Shown in pieces: positions 11,879 to 23,393 of a stretch of DNA of 64,000 bases. Position 1 is the first letter of the stretch. Every line of letters begins with the position of its first letter. The notes under the pieces are model-generated. The model was not told where the DNA came from. It did no database searches and saw only the letters and a program-made list of their open reading frames with translations. The DNA comes from Phaseolus vulgaris (taxonomy: Eukaryota; Streptophyta; Magnoliopsida; Fabales; Fabaceae), in the NCBI RefSeq assembly GCF_000499845.2, contig NC_023749.2, positions 31,708,924 to 31,772,923 on the forward strand. The letters run 5' to 3'. The position numbers and the translations under genes were made by a program.

Positions 11879-13076
11879 ATGGAGTCCACTCCACCTACAT
11901 CAAAGAGGATCAAAACAAGGCCTGTAAGGTCAGTAGGGAGGCTTGAGGGCTGGTTTTCAGGGGATAATGAGCTCATTGAGAGGTATCGCTTTGAGACAAG
12001 CACAAAAGTGATCAACAATCCAAAAGTTGTCTCTTTTGATTGGTTGAAAAGCCAAAAGCTGTAAAATGTTAGAAAGCTTCTCAAGGATCAGTTGCTGAGA
12101 AGATTCTTGGAGATGAATGGAAACATATATCCAGATTTGATTCGGGTATTCTACACAAACCTAAAGTTTGAAGGAAACAACCTTGTTTCACATGTTAAAG
12201 GTGTAAACATGGAGATTACTCATGATGTATGGGCTGTTGTAACTGGATTGAAGTATGCTAGTCTTAGAATCAATAAAGGTAATCTTGGAGTTGTGGAAGA
12301 TTTCAACAAAGTCCAATACTACAAAAGCTGTTTGAAGAATCAATAGGCACAAGTGAGAACTTGTTCTGTTGGAGGGTTAAAGTTATATGAAAGGGTGTTA
12401 GCTCTCATTGTCACTTGGATCCTAACTCCAAGGGGGAGCTACCATTCTGTTTTAACAGAAGAAGATCTTGTTTATATCTATTGCATCATGAAGAAGATCA
12501 AGATCAATTGGATTCATATCATCAAAGAACATATGCAAAAATCCAAGAGGTTAAGTGACTACCACTATCCCTATGTTGTTTTAATCTCTAAATTTTTGCT
12601 TTATTTTGAAGTGAATCTTGAAGATGAGACCTCTGAGCTGGTTAAATCAACATAAGAAGTGAACAATGGTTCACTATGTAAGATGGGATTCACTAAGATA
12701 AATGAAAGATGGGTGAACAAAGATGTGATCATGGTGGTTCATCAAGTGCTGCAGTTGCTGATTTTGATGAAGAAGATCAAGCTGCTGATATGGATATCCA
12801 CAATGAAGGACAACCTGCAACTAACTTTGATGCTGGAACAAGTGCAGGACATCAAGAGGATGAGATTCCTTCTATGTCTTCTTTTGAAAGATACATGGTG
12901 GATAGGCTTGATGACTTTGCTGAAAATCAAAGAAATCTCCATGATCTTTGTTTGACCAATTTCCAAAGCATTGACAACAGATTCCAGAGCATGGACACTC
13001 GCTTTCTGACCCTGGATGAACAGATTGAAGCTATTTAGAACCAGATATTTGAGCTGCAATATGGGAAGGATGACTG
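11879..13076 (+). pseudogene. A1 env-like / putative plant transposon protein ORF, broken
   Basis: The chosen ATG at 11879 aligns with the start of the element D homologue (42825). Shared blocks include KVFYSNL-like (RVFYTNLKFEG), NLVSHVKGV, LTPRGS, and a C-terminal FERYMVDRLDDF block. In-frame stops at 12062, 12344 and 12653 and a frameshift near 12700 break it. In SIRE-like copia elements an ORF of this position follows pol and has been called env-like. It also resembles the plant family annotated as putative plant transposon protein. Its biochemical role is not known, and I see no clear signal peptide in this copy. Confidence 0.7.
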
Positions 13077-13214
13077 AAGAAAAACAACCAGTTGAATGTT
13101 CGAAACAACCTATTGTTTTTGCTCTGTAACAGTTTAAGTGTTATTTCTTTTAAAATTCTGTTTTATCTAGAACAATTTCTGTTTTATCTCTTCTTATAGT
13201 CTATTTGTAAAGAC

Positions 13215-13228
13215 AAATAGGGGGAGAT
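13215..13228 (+). other. Polypurine tract of A1
   Basis: The tract aaatagggggagat lies just before the 3' LTR start at about 13233. It resembles the caggggGAGAT tract of element D (41264-41275, minus). It marks the end of the internal region after the env-like ORF. Confidence 0.7.
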
Positions 13229-13232
13229 TTTA

Positions 13233-14265
13233 TGTTGTGTTGTCTTTAAGTCTGCAAACTCTATCTGTTTAAGTGATTAATGTTTCTACTGCTTGTTGTT
13301 GATGCTTTATGGTTTTGGATGGTTTTGGTTGCTGGTTTTTCTTCTGTTTTGATTAAGCAAAACACAAGATTTATGTGTTGTTCTAACCTGCTGCCATATA
13401 TGTTGTATATTGCTTAAAGATTGTTTTGCAAGAACTGCTTCAGATTCAAACAAGTCCAACACAAGCAACCAGGGATTTGTCTTCACCAAATTGGGGGAAA
13501 TTTTTGAATCAAGTGTGTTCAAAAGCTTTGAAGAATCCAAATCCTAGTGTTTGATGGAAGGCTGAAGTTGCTTGGTGTTGCTGCTGTGTTTTTAGAGTAG
13601 GATCTGGGTAGTTTATCTTTGTAATCCACTCTTTGTTGAATCTAAAGCTTAAGTGTTTTCAAATCTTTTAAGTTTAAAGTGTTTTTCAAACTAAGTGAAA
13701 AACAACCTGTTGTTTTGTCGAAACAACCGATTGTTTTACACTTAGGTGTTTTTGAAAAGGTTGAAAACTGTTTTTGTTGGTTGACTTGCTGTCAAACCAA
13801 AACAATCGATTGTTTCGTGAAATCAATCGATTGTTTGTTTGAAAATCTTAACAAAATTTGTTTTGTTAGTTAAGTGTGCTTTAAATGATTTTCAAACTGA
13901 ATGCACTCCTGTTTTAAATGTTTTGACCAATATTTGAAAGCTATAAATAGTTTGTTAATGATTTATGACAAACAAGAAAAGAGAAAAACATATTTGAGTT
14001 TTTCAGAGATTGCTTTCAAGATTTGAGTTTTCACCTTTGAGCTTTGGTTTTCTCAAGAGAGAGTGGAATAGGATTACATCTGTATTGATTTCAGTTCATT
14101 CTGTAACAAGTGTAATTCATTCTGAATACTTTGTACATTCTGGTGTTGTAAAGCCAAGAAGGGTTGTGTGATCTTGAGGTTCTCAAGATCAACATTCTTG
14201 GGGGTGTGCTGAGCCAAAGGAAGTGTGTTTCTTGAGGGGATCAAGGTCACTTCTTTGGTGGTGTT
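13233..14265 (+). repeat. 3' LTR of A1, first part
   Basis: It starts TGTTGTGTTGTC after the polypurine tract. From about 13820 it aligns with the 5' LTR. It is cut at 14265 by a related solo LTR and resumes at 33165. Its last five bases, gtgtt, are the target-site duplication of that insertion. It carries three or more copies of aacaaycgattgttt. A TATA motif (gctataaata, about 13941) is conserved with the 5' LTR. Confidence 0.75.
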
Positions 14266-15234
14266 TGTTGAACCAAGTGGTGTTCAATGTTTTGAAGAAT
14301 CCAAATCCTTTGAAGGATGTTGAAGCCTCTGTTGTGCTTGATGTTGCTGTGCTGGTTTAAGCTTTGTTCTGGGATAGTTTATATGTTGTAATCCACCCTG
14401 TGATTAAATCTAAAGCATTAGCATTCTCAATCTTTGTGAAAACAAAATGATTTCAAACTAAGTAAAAACAACCGATTGTTTTGTCGAAACAACCGATTGT
14501 TTATACTTAGGTGTTTTGAGAAAAAGATTGAAAACTGTTTTGAATGGTTGAACTGTTAAGTACCAAAACAACCGATTGATTCGAGGAAACAACCGATTGT
14601 TTGTTTTGGGACCATAACAAAAAAACTGTTTTCTTTGACTGAGCTTTAAATGATTTAACTGCTTATGCTCCAGTCATTAAATGCTTTGACCAATCTTGTA
14701 ATGCAATTTAAGAGTTTGTTAAGATTTGATAACAAACTACATCTTTGAATATATTCAGAAAAACAGATTTAAGAATTAAGAATCTTTGACAAAGTTTTTC
14801 TAAGAGAGTTTTTCAAAGTGCTGAGATTGCTAAGTGTTTGTGATTGATCAAAGTGCTGGAATAGGATTCTGCTTGTATTGATTTCAGATTATCTTCTGTA
14901 ACAAGTGTAATTCTTGTACTCTGTTGAACAATTTCGTTTTTGTGTTTGCTGAGATTGGCTGTGTGTTCTTGAGGTGTTCAAGATCAGCAATCTTAGTGTT
15001 GGCCAAGGAGAGTGTGTTTCTTGAGGTGTTCAAGGTCATTCTCTTGGTTGTTGCGTAAGTGATCAAGTGGTGATTGCTTAGTGGATATCCTCAGGGTTTC
15101 TGAGAAGACTGGATGTAGCTCTGGTTTGGAGTGAACCAGTATAAACAACTGTGTGCAATCTCTCTATCTCTAACTCTTTAAATTCAGTTTATTTGTTGTT
15201 TACTGGTATAAACAACCGATTGTTTCTACGAAAC

Positions 15235-16033
15235 TGATCCTGCCTGTTGACCAGAATGCTGGAAACTGCCTCGTCAAAGGATCGACGTGTGCACCGCTTC
15301 ACACCTCCCTTCCTCTTCGAGATCCACCTCAAGAACCTGCAAAGAAACAGAGCGGCGCCGCTGCGGCCGATCGCACTCCAACGCCCAAGTCAGTGACCGA
15401 ATCACCAAATACTAAGAGAACAAGAATCGTGCAAATCCTCTCTCACAGTAAGCTTTATAACTCGCAAGCGTAAAGAGTATATTCTGAACGTGCGTACCTC
15501 AGAAAGTTCGTTGAGAACTCTTATATACCTGGTTACTTTCTCTCTCCTGGCAGTTACAGACTTGGGCACGTGGCTCGCATCCAACTGTACACGTGCCATC
15601 ATCTGGAGCCTCCTTGACTTGGGCGCTGCTTCTGACTCTCTTTTTGGCTAAGTTATTTATGCATGGTGCTGCCCAGTACATAGCTAACTTGGGAGTGCGA
15701 TCTCTACTGGAACTGGCGAGTTAGGGTGCCTTCATACACCTTCCCTGTGGTCTCGCCGACCGCCTTCATAATCTGCACCACCTTCATCTCTGGCGATGTG
15801 CTTGTTCTGGCGATCTCCAATCACTAGGTCGCCTGAGTCTACATCTGGCGACTTCATCTTTAACCTGGTGATCGCCGATTCTGGTATGCTGGAGATCGGA
15901 ACACGCCAACTTAATAATTGGCGACTTCACGAGCCCCCCAACTTCCTTCCCTTCTGCCAACCTGACGCCTTGTCAACACGCCTATACTGTAGCTCGATGC
16001 CACGTCATCACTTCCGACTACCAGGGCGGTACA
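15235..16033 (-). repeat. 3' LTR of element B
   Basis: The LTR is 799 bp, TGATCCTGCC to GGGCGGTACA. It is nearly identical to 32187-32989; most differences are C/T or G/A changes, and one 4-bp gap lies near 15357. The internal side is followed by caagccccccagt, the polypurine tract on the minus strand. Confidence 0.9.
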
Positions 16034-16634
16034 CAAGCCCCCCAGTCTTAAGCGAAGACTTGTCCAGCGAAAAGACTGAAAGAGTCACGTCAACACCGGT
16101 CTACGTGGCACTGACGCAGAATTCCAAGCGGTTGTACTTTCTGCTGCTCTGACGCTCCACCAAACCCCTCACCCATCATTCGACATGTGGCTTCATCAAC
16201 GGTTACCTTCGGTTACCGTTTGCGCTTCCCAAACCCATTTCGAAAAAACCCTTAAACCCATTTTCACTCTACTGTTCCATCACTCTTCTTCGTGTTCTCA
16301 AACGCTCTCACCTTCTCCTGCAAAAAACTCTCTCAGCGCTCTTCAACATCCTGAACCATCATCATCCTTCATCGTCTTCCTGATCATCGAAAGGTACCTA
16401 CTTTCCTTCTTCTGCTGGTTTTTCTTGCATTTTAACCGATTCGCATCATCCTGTAACTGCCTGGTGCATACACTGTGGGTTGCTTTTTCCATTTCTCCTT
16501 CTACGTAACTTAGGGCTCCGTCAATCATCGCAACGAACCTACGTTCGTTCGTTTTTCACCTTCCTTCCATGATCGAGTCAGCCTCTGTAACCCCTGATCA
16601 TTTTTCCTTTTCTTCTTCCTTTGCAGCTGCAACA
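16034..16634 (+). promoter_or_regulatory. Element B polypurine tract and leader/promoter region of the antisense gene
   Basis: The minus-strand polypurine tract is at 16034-16046 (ACTGGGGGGCTTG). The rest precedes the antisense gene. A likely leader intron runs from 16394 (donor cgaaag/gtacct) to 16626 (acceptor tttgcag), 8 bases before the ATG. Element C has the same donor context (ttcaaag/gtatgg at 45582) and acceptor (tttgcag, 45847). I see no clear TATA box in B. A block like gacatgtggcttcatcaacgg is shared with element C near 45400. Confidence 0.6.
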
Positions 16635-17841
16635 ATGACTCGCACAAAGATCACCCCGAATCCTCCTCTTTCATCACGAAACCCCCCTTCACAAGCACAC
16701 GACCCACCACGAGTTCGTGGCGCTTCATCCTCCCAGGCTGAGAGGCCTGCGTCTTCCCGCCCTAACCTGGCCCAGGCGACTCCACCTATCGCCGGCGGAG
16801 CCCCCGTCCCCTTGCTGGACTTCAAAACCCTGTATCCCTGGGCCAACTCGACCCTGTTGAAGGAAACGTCTTCCGTGAACACTGCTGGGGCAGTTTTGCG
16901 ACTGACTAAGGGGGATGAACCCAACCAAACGTTTCATAAGGAGCACGATGAGAAGATGATAGTGCTGCCTTGCCCCCCCGATCTGCCCGTTTGTGCTGAT
17001 GACAAGGTGAGTGCTGACGGGCCCTTCTGCTTCGTCTACACGACGCTATTCAAGAAGGTGAAACTGAAGTTTCCCTTCACCCGATTCGAGAGGGAACTCC
17101 TTACCGAGCTCAACATTGCCGCCGCGCAGCTTCACCCCAACAGCTGGGCGTTTGTTCGAGCATTCCAAGTGATGTGCGACCACCTGGGGTTGCCCGCATC
17201 CGTAGACGTGTTTTTATTTCTCTTCGAAGCCAAGCACCCGGGAGACCGCCTATGGGTTAGCTTGAATGGGATTGCTGGGAGGTCAATCTTTGCTATCTTC
17301 CAGCAATCCTATAAAGATTGGAAAGGGAAATTCGTCCAAGTGCGCCCTAACGATAAGGACGCCTCCCTACTCGACGGCTTCCCCTTGTACTGGGTGGACA
17401 AGGGGAAGAAAGAATCCAAGAGCTGCTTCAGGAGACCCAGAAGTCCTGACAGCATGGGAGCGTTGGACCGAGATCTCTGCCTTTTCTGGAAAAGGGTCGC
17501 GGATGCCAACATCACTTTCCTTACCACCACCCTGATCTGCTTCGAATTCTACGAGGACCAGCTCGAAACTCGAATAGGTTAGAACATTTAAACTGTTGTT
17601 TTAATACTGCTTTTATTTGACTGTTTCTGGGCGTCTTGTGCGTTATGCGCAAGACTTTGGTTTTATTTTTCCTGCACCGATCATCTGCTTTGCTGCATAC
17701 TGCCTTATGCACTTATCTTCTCCTTGAGTTAACCCATGCATTTTCGTCTCATGCAGATAACATGTTGGGCAAGGGTATGCTTGCGGAATTGAGGGCGCTC
17801 GCCCGAACCCACGGGTTGGCGACGGGTTCTCAAACAGTACC

Positions 17842-18482
17842 TGATGGAAACCGTCCAGCCTCAAAACTTTCGGCCAAGAAGATAGACGAAGATCGAGATT
17901 TAATGAAGAGTTTGTAAAGTCTTTTTCTTCTTCTTAGCCTTGTAAAAATTGTATAGAGTAGTTAGGAAGTTTTGGGCCTTGTATTTTGGGCCAAAGTAGA
18001 GAAAGATGTAAATAGAAAACAAAGTAATGTGTAAAATAGTAAAAGAGGGGTGCAAATAGAAATGTAGGCAAGGAAGACATGAGTCTCCACATGTCTTCTT
18101 CTTAATGGAGAGGATTTGCACCAATAAGATGGTGACACTTGTCACACTCTCATTTGAGAGTTTTTGAGAGACTTTATCCTATAAATAGGAGTCTCTTATA
18201 CATGTATTTCTTTAACTTTGAATTAGTAATGAAATGCTGCCTAGTTTTGGCCATTCTACTTGTTCTTAAGTTCTCCCTAGGTTAGTCTCCTTCAAGACTT
18301 AGCCTAGACTCTTTCCTAGTGAGTTGGCCTCACCTCTCACTCTCACAAATTCCTACTCCACTTCAATCCATGGAAACTCCTCTTGAGTTTCTTTAATGCT
18401 TCCGCTCATCATATCTCCTTCATCATTCATCCAAAGAAGAAATTACAAAGATCATTACTAGAAGAAGATCGTTTTTCCATCA
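17842..18482 (+). repeat. 5' LTR of the gag-only element
   Basis: The LTR is 641 bp, TGATGGAAACC to TTCCATCA. A TATA motif, cctataaatagg, lies near 18179. It differs from the 3' LTR at about 17869, 17897 and 17976. Confidence 0.9.
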
Positions 18483-21400
18483 TTTGGTATTCAGAGCTAT
18501 GGTTGTAAGATCTTCTTCTATTTTTTTCTAAATTCCGTGTTGTTCATAATGTTCTTGATTGTCTTGAATGTTTACCGATTGATTTTGTGTTTTTTTTTGT
18601 CTTTTTGTTCGGTTCAAATTAATTGTTCTTACTTGAACCTTCATGTATGTGCTTTTAGGTGTTCTTGTGTTCATGTTCATGTGTGCTTTTGAATTTTTTG
18701 AGTTTTCTTCAAATTTGTTCGGTGAAATTTTCATATAATTGAGTCATTTTGATTTTATAATCATATATGTTTTGTCTAGAGTCATGTTTAGTCCAAATTT
18801 GTCATAAACTCCATTAGTTGAACTTTTTGATATTTTTTTCAAATTTCTTCTTAGATTAGAGCTCTTGAGTGCATTTGATTTTCATTTTTGAGTTCATAAA
18901 TTGCTACTAGATCATTAGCAATTTTCTTTGACTTAGGTTTCCATTGTCATTCTCTCAAAATTCATTTTCGAAAATTCTCGAAAATTTTCCGAAAAAATTT
19001 CGTGGTTCAAAAAGCATTTCAGTGGTGTGCACAGTAATCTGGCCAGTTCTTGCGGAATCTTGGAAATTGTGGTGGTACAGTGAATCCAGAGGTACGAATA
19101 GCAGATCTGGTTTAGGTTTCTCGGACTTTATTCTTGAAAATTTTCTCTGCGATTTGCATTGTTGTTCTTCATCTTCTGCATCATTTTTCTTCTTCGGCTT
19201 CATTTTGAATCGGTGTGCGAAGATTGATCAAAGAATAGTAACGGTGCAAAACGGAGGTTTGTGATTTTTGATGACCTAAATCGGAATCGCGCGCGGAGGA
19301 ATTGTGAACGGAGGAATCGCAAACGACAGTGGCGTTTTCCAGTGAAATCGGTGAACGGAGAAGACGACCGGAGAAATCTGTTTGAATCACGATCGAGTTG
19401 GTCTGGTGAATTGAAAATCGAAGAATTAAAGCAGTGAAGAATGAATTGATTCATGTAAGTTCTTCTTCCGCTTTCACTTCCGATTCCGAAGATTTTTGGT
19501 TCTACCTTTTGCGTTCATTGTTCTTCGTATTGTGGAGCGATTTTGGAGAAGATTAATCGGAGAATAGGTGAACGGTGGGTTGCAATTTGTTCATTTTGAA
19601 TCGGTGCGTGTTTCATTCAAATGATTTCTAGAATTAGAGTGAAATTTGGCATCTGCGTTGAACAGAGCAGTTTGGAGTGCAGAACCAAAATCAATTGAAG
19701 CTGGAGTTCGTATTGTTTAGTGAGAATTTTGGTTTTGCAACTACGTAAACAAGAACTGCAGATAAGTTGTTTGCTTAAATTCCTCTGTGGTTTAAATTTT
19801 GGCAGCAGCTGGAGTATGCATGTGTGTAGTGGAGGTTTATTTGCCTAATTGAATTAAAAAAAAAATTAGATTCATTCAATTTTTTTTAATAAATTCTGGT
19901 GTTTCCCTTGATGTTTCTGGTATTGATGCAGCGGTGATTGGTTTCGAAATTGGTGTGCAGTTTTTCTTTTGATTAGTAAAATTTGGTGGTATAATTTTGT
20001 GCATTGAAACTGTTTGATGAATTGATCACGATGTTGTGATGTAGTATGATGACTTGAATTGTTTGCATCATTTGGTTCATAATTGGTGTTTACGATGCAA
20101 TGCTTAATTGAGTAAAATTCCGGCGCATAATTGGTTGGTGTATTGATCCAGAGATTTAATTAAAATTGCCTCATTGAATGCAAGAAAAGTGAGATAGAGA
20201 AAGCAAAGTGCGGAAACTAAATTGGTTCAATTTTGTTGAAGCAAGAATTTTACTGGTGCAAGTCTTGATGCAGAATTTTCCGGTTTAGCTTGTGAAATTG
20301 GCAAAGTGAAGCTGTTGGTGAATTTTGAAATTGTAATTGAGAAGCGTAGGTCTTCATACTAGCTGTTCTGATTCAGATTTGATTGCTTGAAATTGTTGAT
20401 CATTTTGGTGCAGATTTTAATTAAATAAAAAAAAAAGTATGTCTACATTTGAATTCAATTTGTGAATTACAAATTGATTGAAGCTGATGCAGTGAATTGT
20501 GGGGTCCGTAAATTTGAAGAATTTGATGAGAAATGGTGTGCCGAAGGTGCAGGTGAATCAAGTACTAGCAAGGTGTGCAATTAATTGAAGAAATTAAAGT
20601 AGAATCAGTGAAAGCAAATTGGAATTTGTTGAATAATGAGGGAGCGTAAATTTTGGTGAGAAATTTGGCAATTGGAGTTCCTTAGCGCGGGACCCGCGAG
20701 AATTGAGTTCTTTGGACCAAGCTACATTGGGCAGCAACATTTTGGATTTCATGGTCTACTAAGAATTTTCATCATTCTTTGTTTTTCTTTTTTTAATCCA
20801 ATTCTAGTGCCAATCTTTAGGTGCTTCTTTTGAGTGCTTACTTTCTTGAAAACCTTTAATTTCTTGCTTGTCTTGATTTTATGGATAATCTTTGTGTTTG
20901 TCATCTCTAATCTCCTTTGAGTTTCACTCTTCAAATTGAGCTTTTATTGCTTTTATTATTGACCTCTTGAAGTGGAATATACCTTGAATTTGTTCTTTGT
21001 GAGAATTGAGCTAACTTCTAGGTAGCATCCTAAGAGAAGGCAAAGGACTTTGCAAGGGGTACTCACCTTTGGAGGACAAACAAGTAAAGGCTTGGAGAGA
21101 AACACTTGTGAGAAAAGAGAAGAGAACTTTGAAGATTATTTTTTAAAATTTTTTTGTGTGATTTCAATAGTTTTGTAATTTGGCCATTATCTTTACTTTA
21201 GGTGTCTTGGAAGAGCCTTTGGTGTTCTTCCATCTCCTACAAACTTTCTTTAATTTTCTTATTAGATACACGCTTTAGACGGTGAGTGTGTCTTGAAGGT
21301 TCACAAGTGCCAACAAGCCTCACCATTAGGAGTCGTCTAGTTTAAATTTTTGCAATTTAAATTCTTAGTTTTTAAAAAAAAAAAACTTTCTTTTAGTTTC

Positions 21401-21603
21401 TTTCTTTAGAAAACTCTTTGTTTGTGTTGAAGAAGTTTTCATTGGAAGGAGATTTGTGAAGTGCATTGGGATAAGTTCTGGCTAGGAAAGACTTGGTACT
21501 TAAGAGTGTCCATTGTGACCCACCTCTCTTTCCTGGGAATTTACCTTGTGTGCTAAACTCACTTTCCTTCTTGTGAAAAATCTTTTAAATACAAAGCTTA
21601 AAT
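18483..21603 (+). other. PBS and 3.1-kb non-coding leader of the gag-only element
   Basis: The primer-binding site tggtattcagagc begins at 18485, two bases after the LTR. The rest is AT-rich and has no ORF above about 110 codons in the sense direction. Short stretches look like splice signals, for example a donor catgtaagtt near 19453 and an acceptor ttgatgcag near 19931, so part of the leader may be removed by splicing. No known domain is seen. Such a long leader is large compared with the 1.1-kb ORF. Confidence 0.6.
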
Positions 21604-22707
21604 ATGTCTATGTATACTTATCATCATAGTAGAAGAAAGATTTATAACCCTCATTATCAAAAAAAGGAAGGGATGCGTTTTGAGCCTAGAAGTTTATATT
21701 ATTCTACCGAGCCTGAAGTATACATTCCTTACTTTGATGGAAATAAAAATGTTGAAGCATATTTAGAATGGAAAACAAAAGTTGATCAAATCTTTGAAAA
21801 ACATCAATTGGATGAATTTAGAAAATTTTCCATGGCTACTCTAAGTTTTCAAGAATATGCTAGGTCTTGGTGGATACAAAGGGAAGCAGATGTTAGAATT
21901 GGTAGAAAATCAGAAATATTGAATTGGGATGAATTGAAGATGTGTATGAGAAGAAAGTTTGTTCCACCTTCATATGTGAAAAAGAAAAAGCTTAGAGAAG
22001 AAATGAAAGAGCTTGTAGAAAAAGGAAGAAATTTTATATACAGAGAAAAAGAATATGTTAGAAGAGAAAAGGAGTTTAGAGAAAAATTCCAAGCTCTTGT
22101 CAGAAAGAAAGAAGAGAATGAGAAAAAGGAAAGTACAAAAAACTCTTTTTTTCGAGTTGAATCAGATATCGATAACATTTTATCTTCTCTAGAAAACCCT
22201 TGTGAGGATGTGCTTGAAGAAAAATCTATGTTTGGAGCTGAACCAAATATAGATATAAATATTTCCTCCACAGAAAATACAGAAGAATGTTTGATTGAAA
22301 AGGAAGAAGAAGAGGAAACCCACAAAGAAGAAGAGTCTTTTATGACACCCCCTGAAAGCATGGTTGAGAAAGAATCCTTAAAGGGGGATTGCAATACTTT
22401 GAACTCTTCTTTTCAATTATATAATGCTCATTCTTCTTCACAAAAATATCAAAAACAACACTTTGTGATGTTGTTGCCTAGCTTGGGCAATAAACAAAAC
22501 AAAGTGAACAAAATTATTTTTGAAATGGGCCTTATGTTTTTCTTTAAAAAGAATTTTAAAGAAAAGGGGACTTATTTTTGTTTAGTTTTCTTTTCTTTTA
22601 ATTTTCTTCTAAAAAGGAAATTTATCTCATGTTTGTTTGATGTTTATTGCAGATTGACATTTGACCCAGGAGGAAACCATCAAATAAACAGAGGTTGCTG
22701 TCATTGA
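21604..22707 (+). CDS. Gag-like protein of the gag-only element
   Basis: The 367-codon ORF begins at the first ATG after the leader. Residues 35-115 fit the Ty3/gypsy Retrotrans_gag core: VYIPYFDGNKNVEAYLEW, then SFQEYARSWWIQRE, then WDELKMCMRRKFVPPSY. Residues 120-175 are a Lys/Glu-rich helix, probably a coiled coil. The next 90 residues are acidic. There is no zinc knuckle. The last 60 residues are hydrophobic and may be intron read-through, because ttattgcag at about 22652 looks like an acceptor for a short tail before the polypurine tract. The gene is complete and the LTRs are young, so it may have been active recently. Confidence 0.75.
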   Translation: MSMYTYHHSRRKIYNPHYQKKEGMRFEPRSLYYSTEPEVYIPYFDGNKNVEAYLEWKTKVDQIFEKHQLDEFRKFSMATLSFQEYARSWWIQREADVRIGRKSEILNWDELKMCMRRKFVPPSYVKKKKLREEMKELVEKGRNFIYREKEYVRREKEFREKFQALVRKKEENEKKESTKNSFFRVESDIDNILSSLENPCEDVLEEKSMFGAEPNIDINISSTENTEECLIEKEEEEETHKEEESFMTPPESMVEKESLKGDCNTLNSSFQLYNAHSSSQKYQKQHFVMLLPSLGNKQNKVNKIIFEMGLMFFFKKNFKEKGTYFCLVFFSFNFLLKRKFISCLFDVYCRLTFDPGGNHQINRGCCH

Positions 22708-22752
22708 GCATCATTCAGATCTGAGGACAGATCCTTTTCAAGAGGGAGGGGA

Positions 22753-23393
22753 TGATGGAAACCGTCCAGCCTCAAAACTTTTGGCCAAGAAGATAGACGA
22801 AGATCGAGCTTTAATGAAGAGTTTGTAAAGTCTTTTTCTTCTTCTTAGCCTTGTAAAAATTGTATAGAGTAGTTAGGAAGTTTTGGGTCTTGTATTTTGG
22901 GCCAAAGTAGAGAAAGATGTAAATAGAAAACAAAGTAATGTGTAAAATAGTAAAAGAGGGGTGCAAATAGAAATGTAGGCAAGGAAGACATGAGTCTCCA
23001 CATGTCTTCTTCTTAATGGAGAGGATTTGCACCAATAAGATGGTGACACTTGTCACACTCTCATTTGAGAGTTTTTGAGAGACTTTATCCTATAAATAGG
23101 AGTCTCTTATACATGTATTTCTTTAACTTTGAATTAGTAATGAAATGCTGCCTAGTTTTGGCCATTCTACTTGTTCTTAAGTTCTCCCTAGGTTAGTCTC
23201 CTTCAAGACTTAGCCTAGACTCTTTCCTAGTGAGTTGGCCTCACCTCTCACTCTCACAAATTCCTACTCCACTTCAATCCATGGAAACTCCTCTTGAGTT
23301 TCTTTAATGCTTCCGCTCATCATATCTCCTTCATCATTCATCCAAAGAAGAAATTACAAAGATCATTACTAGAAGAAGATCGTTTTTCCATCA
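22753..23393 (+). repeat. 3' LTR of the gag-only element
   Basis: The LTR is 641 bp and almost identical to 17842-18482. It directly follows the polypurine tract. It is bounded on the right by the gtacc duplication, after which the antisense gene of element B continues. Confidence 0.9.

Larger units (their letters stand above)
17842..23393 (+). mobile_element. Gag-only (TR-GAG-like) LTR retrotransposon in exon 2 of the antisense gene (TSD gtacc)
   Basis: Two 641-bp LTRs (17842-18482, 22753-23393) differ at only 3 positions by hand count. The 5-bp duplication gtacc is at 17837-17841 and 23394-23398. A PBS (tggtattcagagc, 18485) and a polypurine tract (caagagggagggga, 22739-22752) are in place. 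The only substantial ORF is a gag-like protein at 21604-22707; no protease, RT, RNase H or integrase is present. This matches the description of TR-GAG non-autonomous elements. It must have been mobilised by enzymes of another, probably chromovirus-like, element. Confidence 0.88.
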
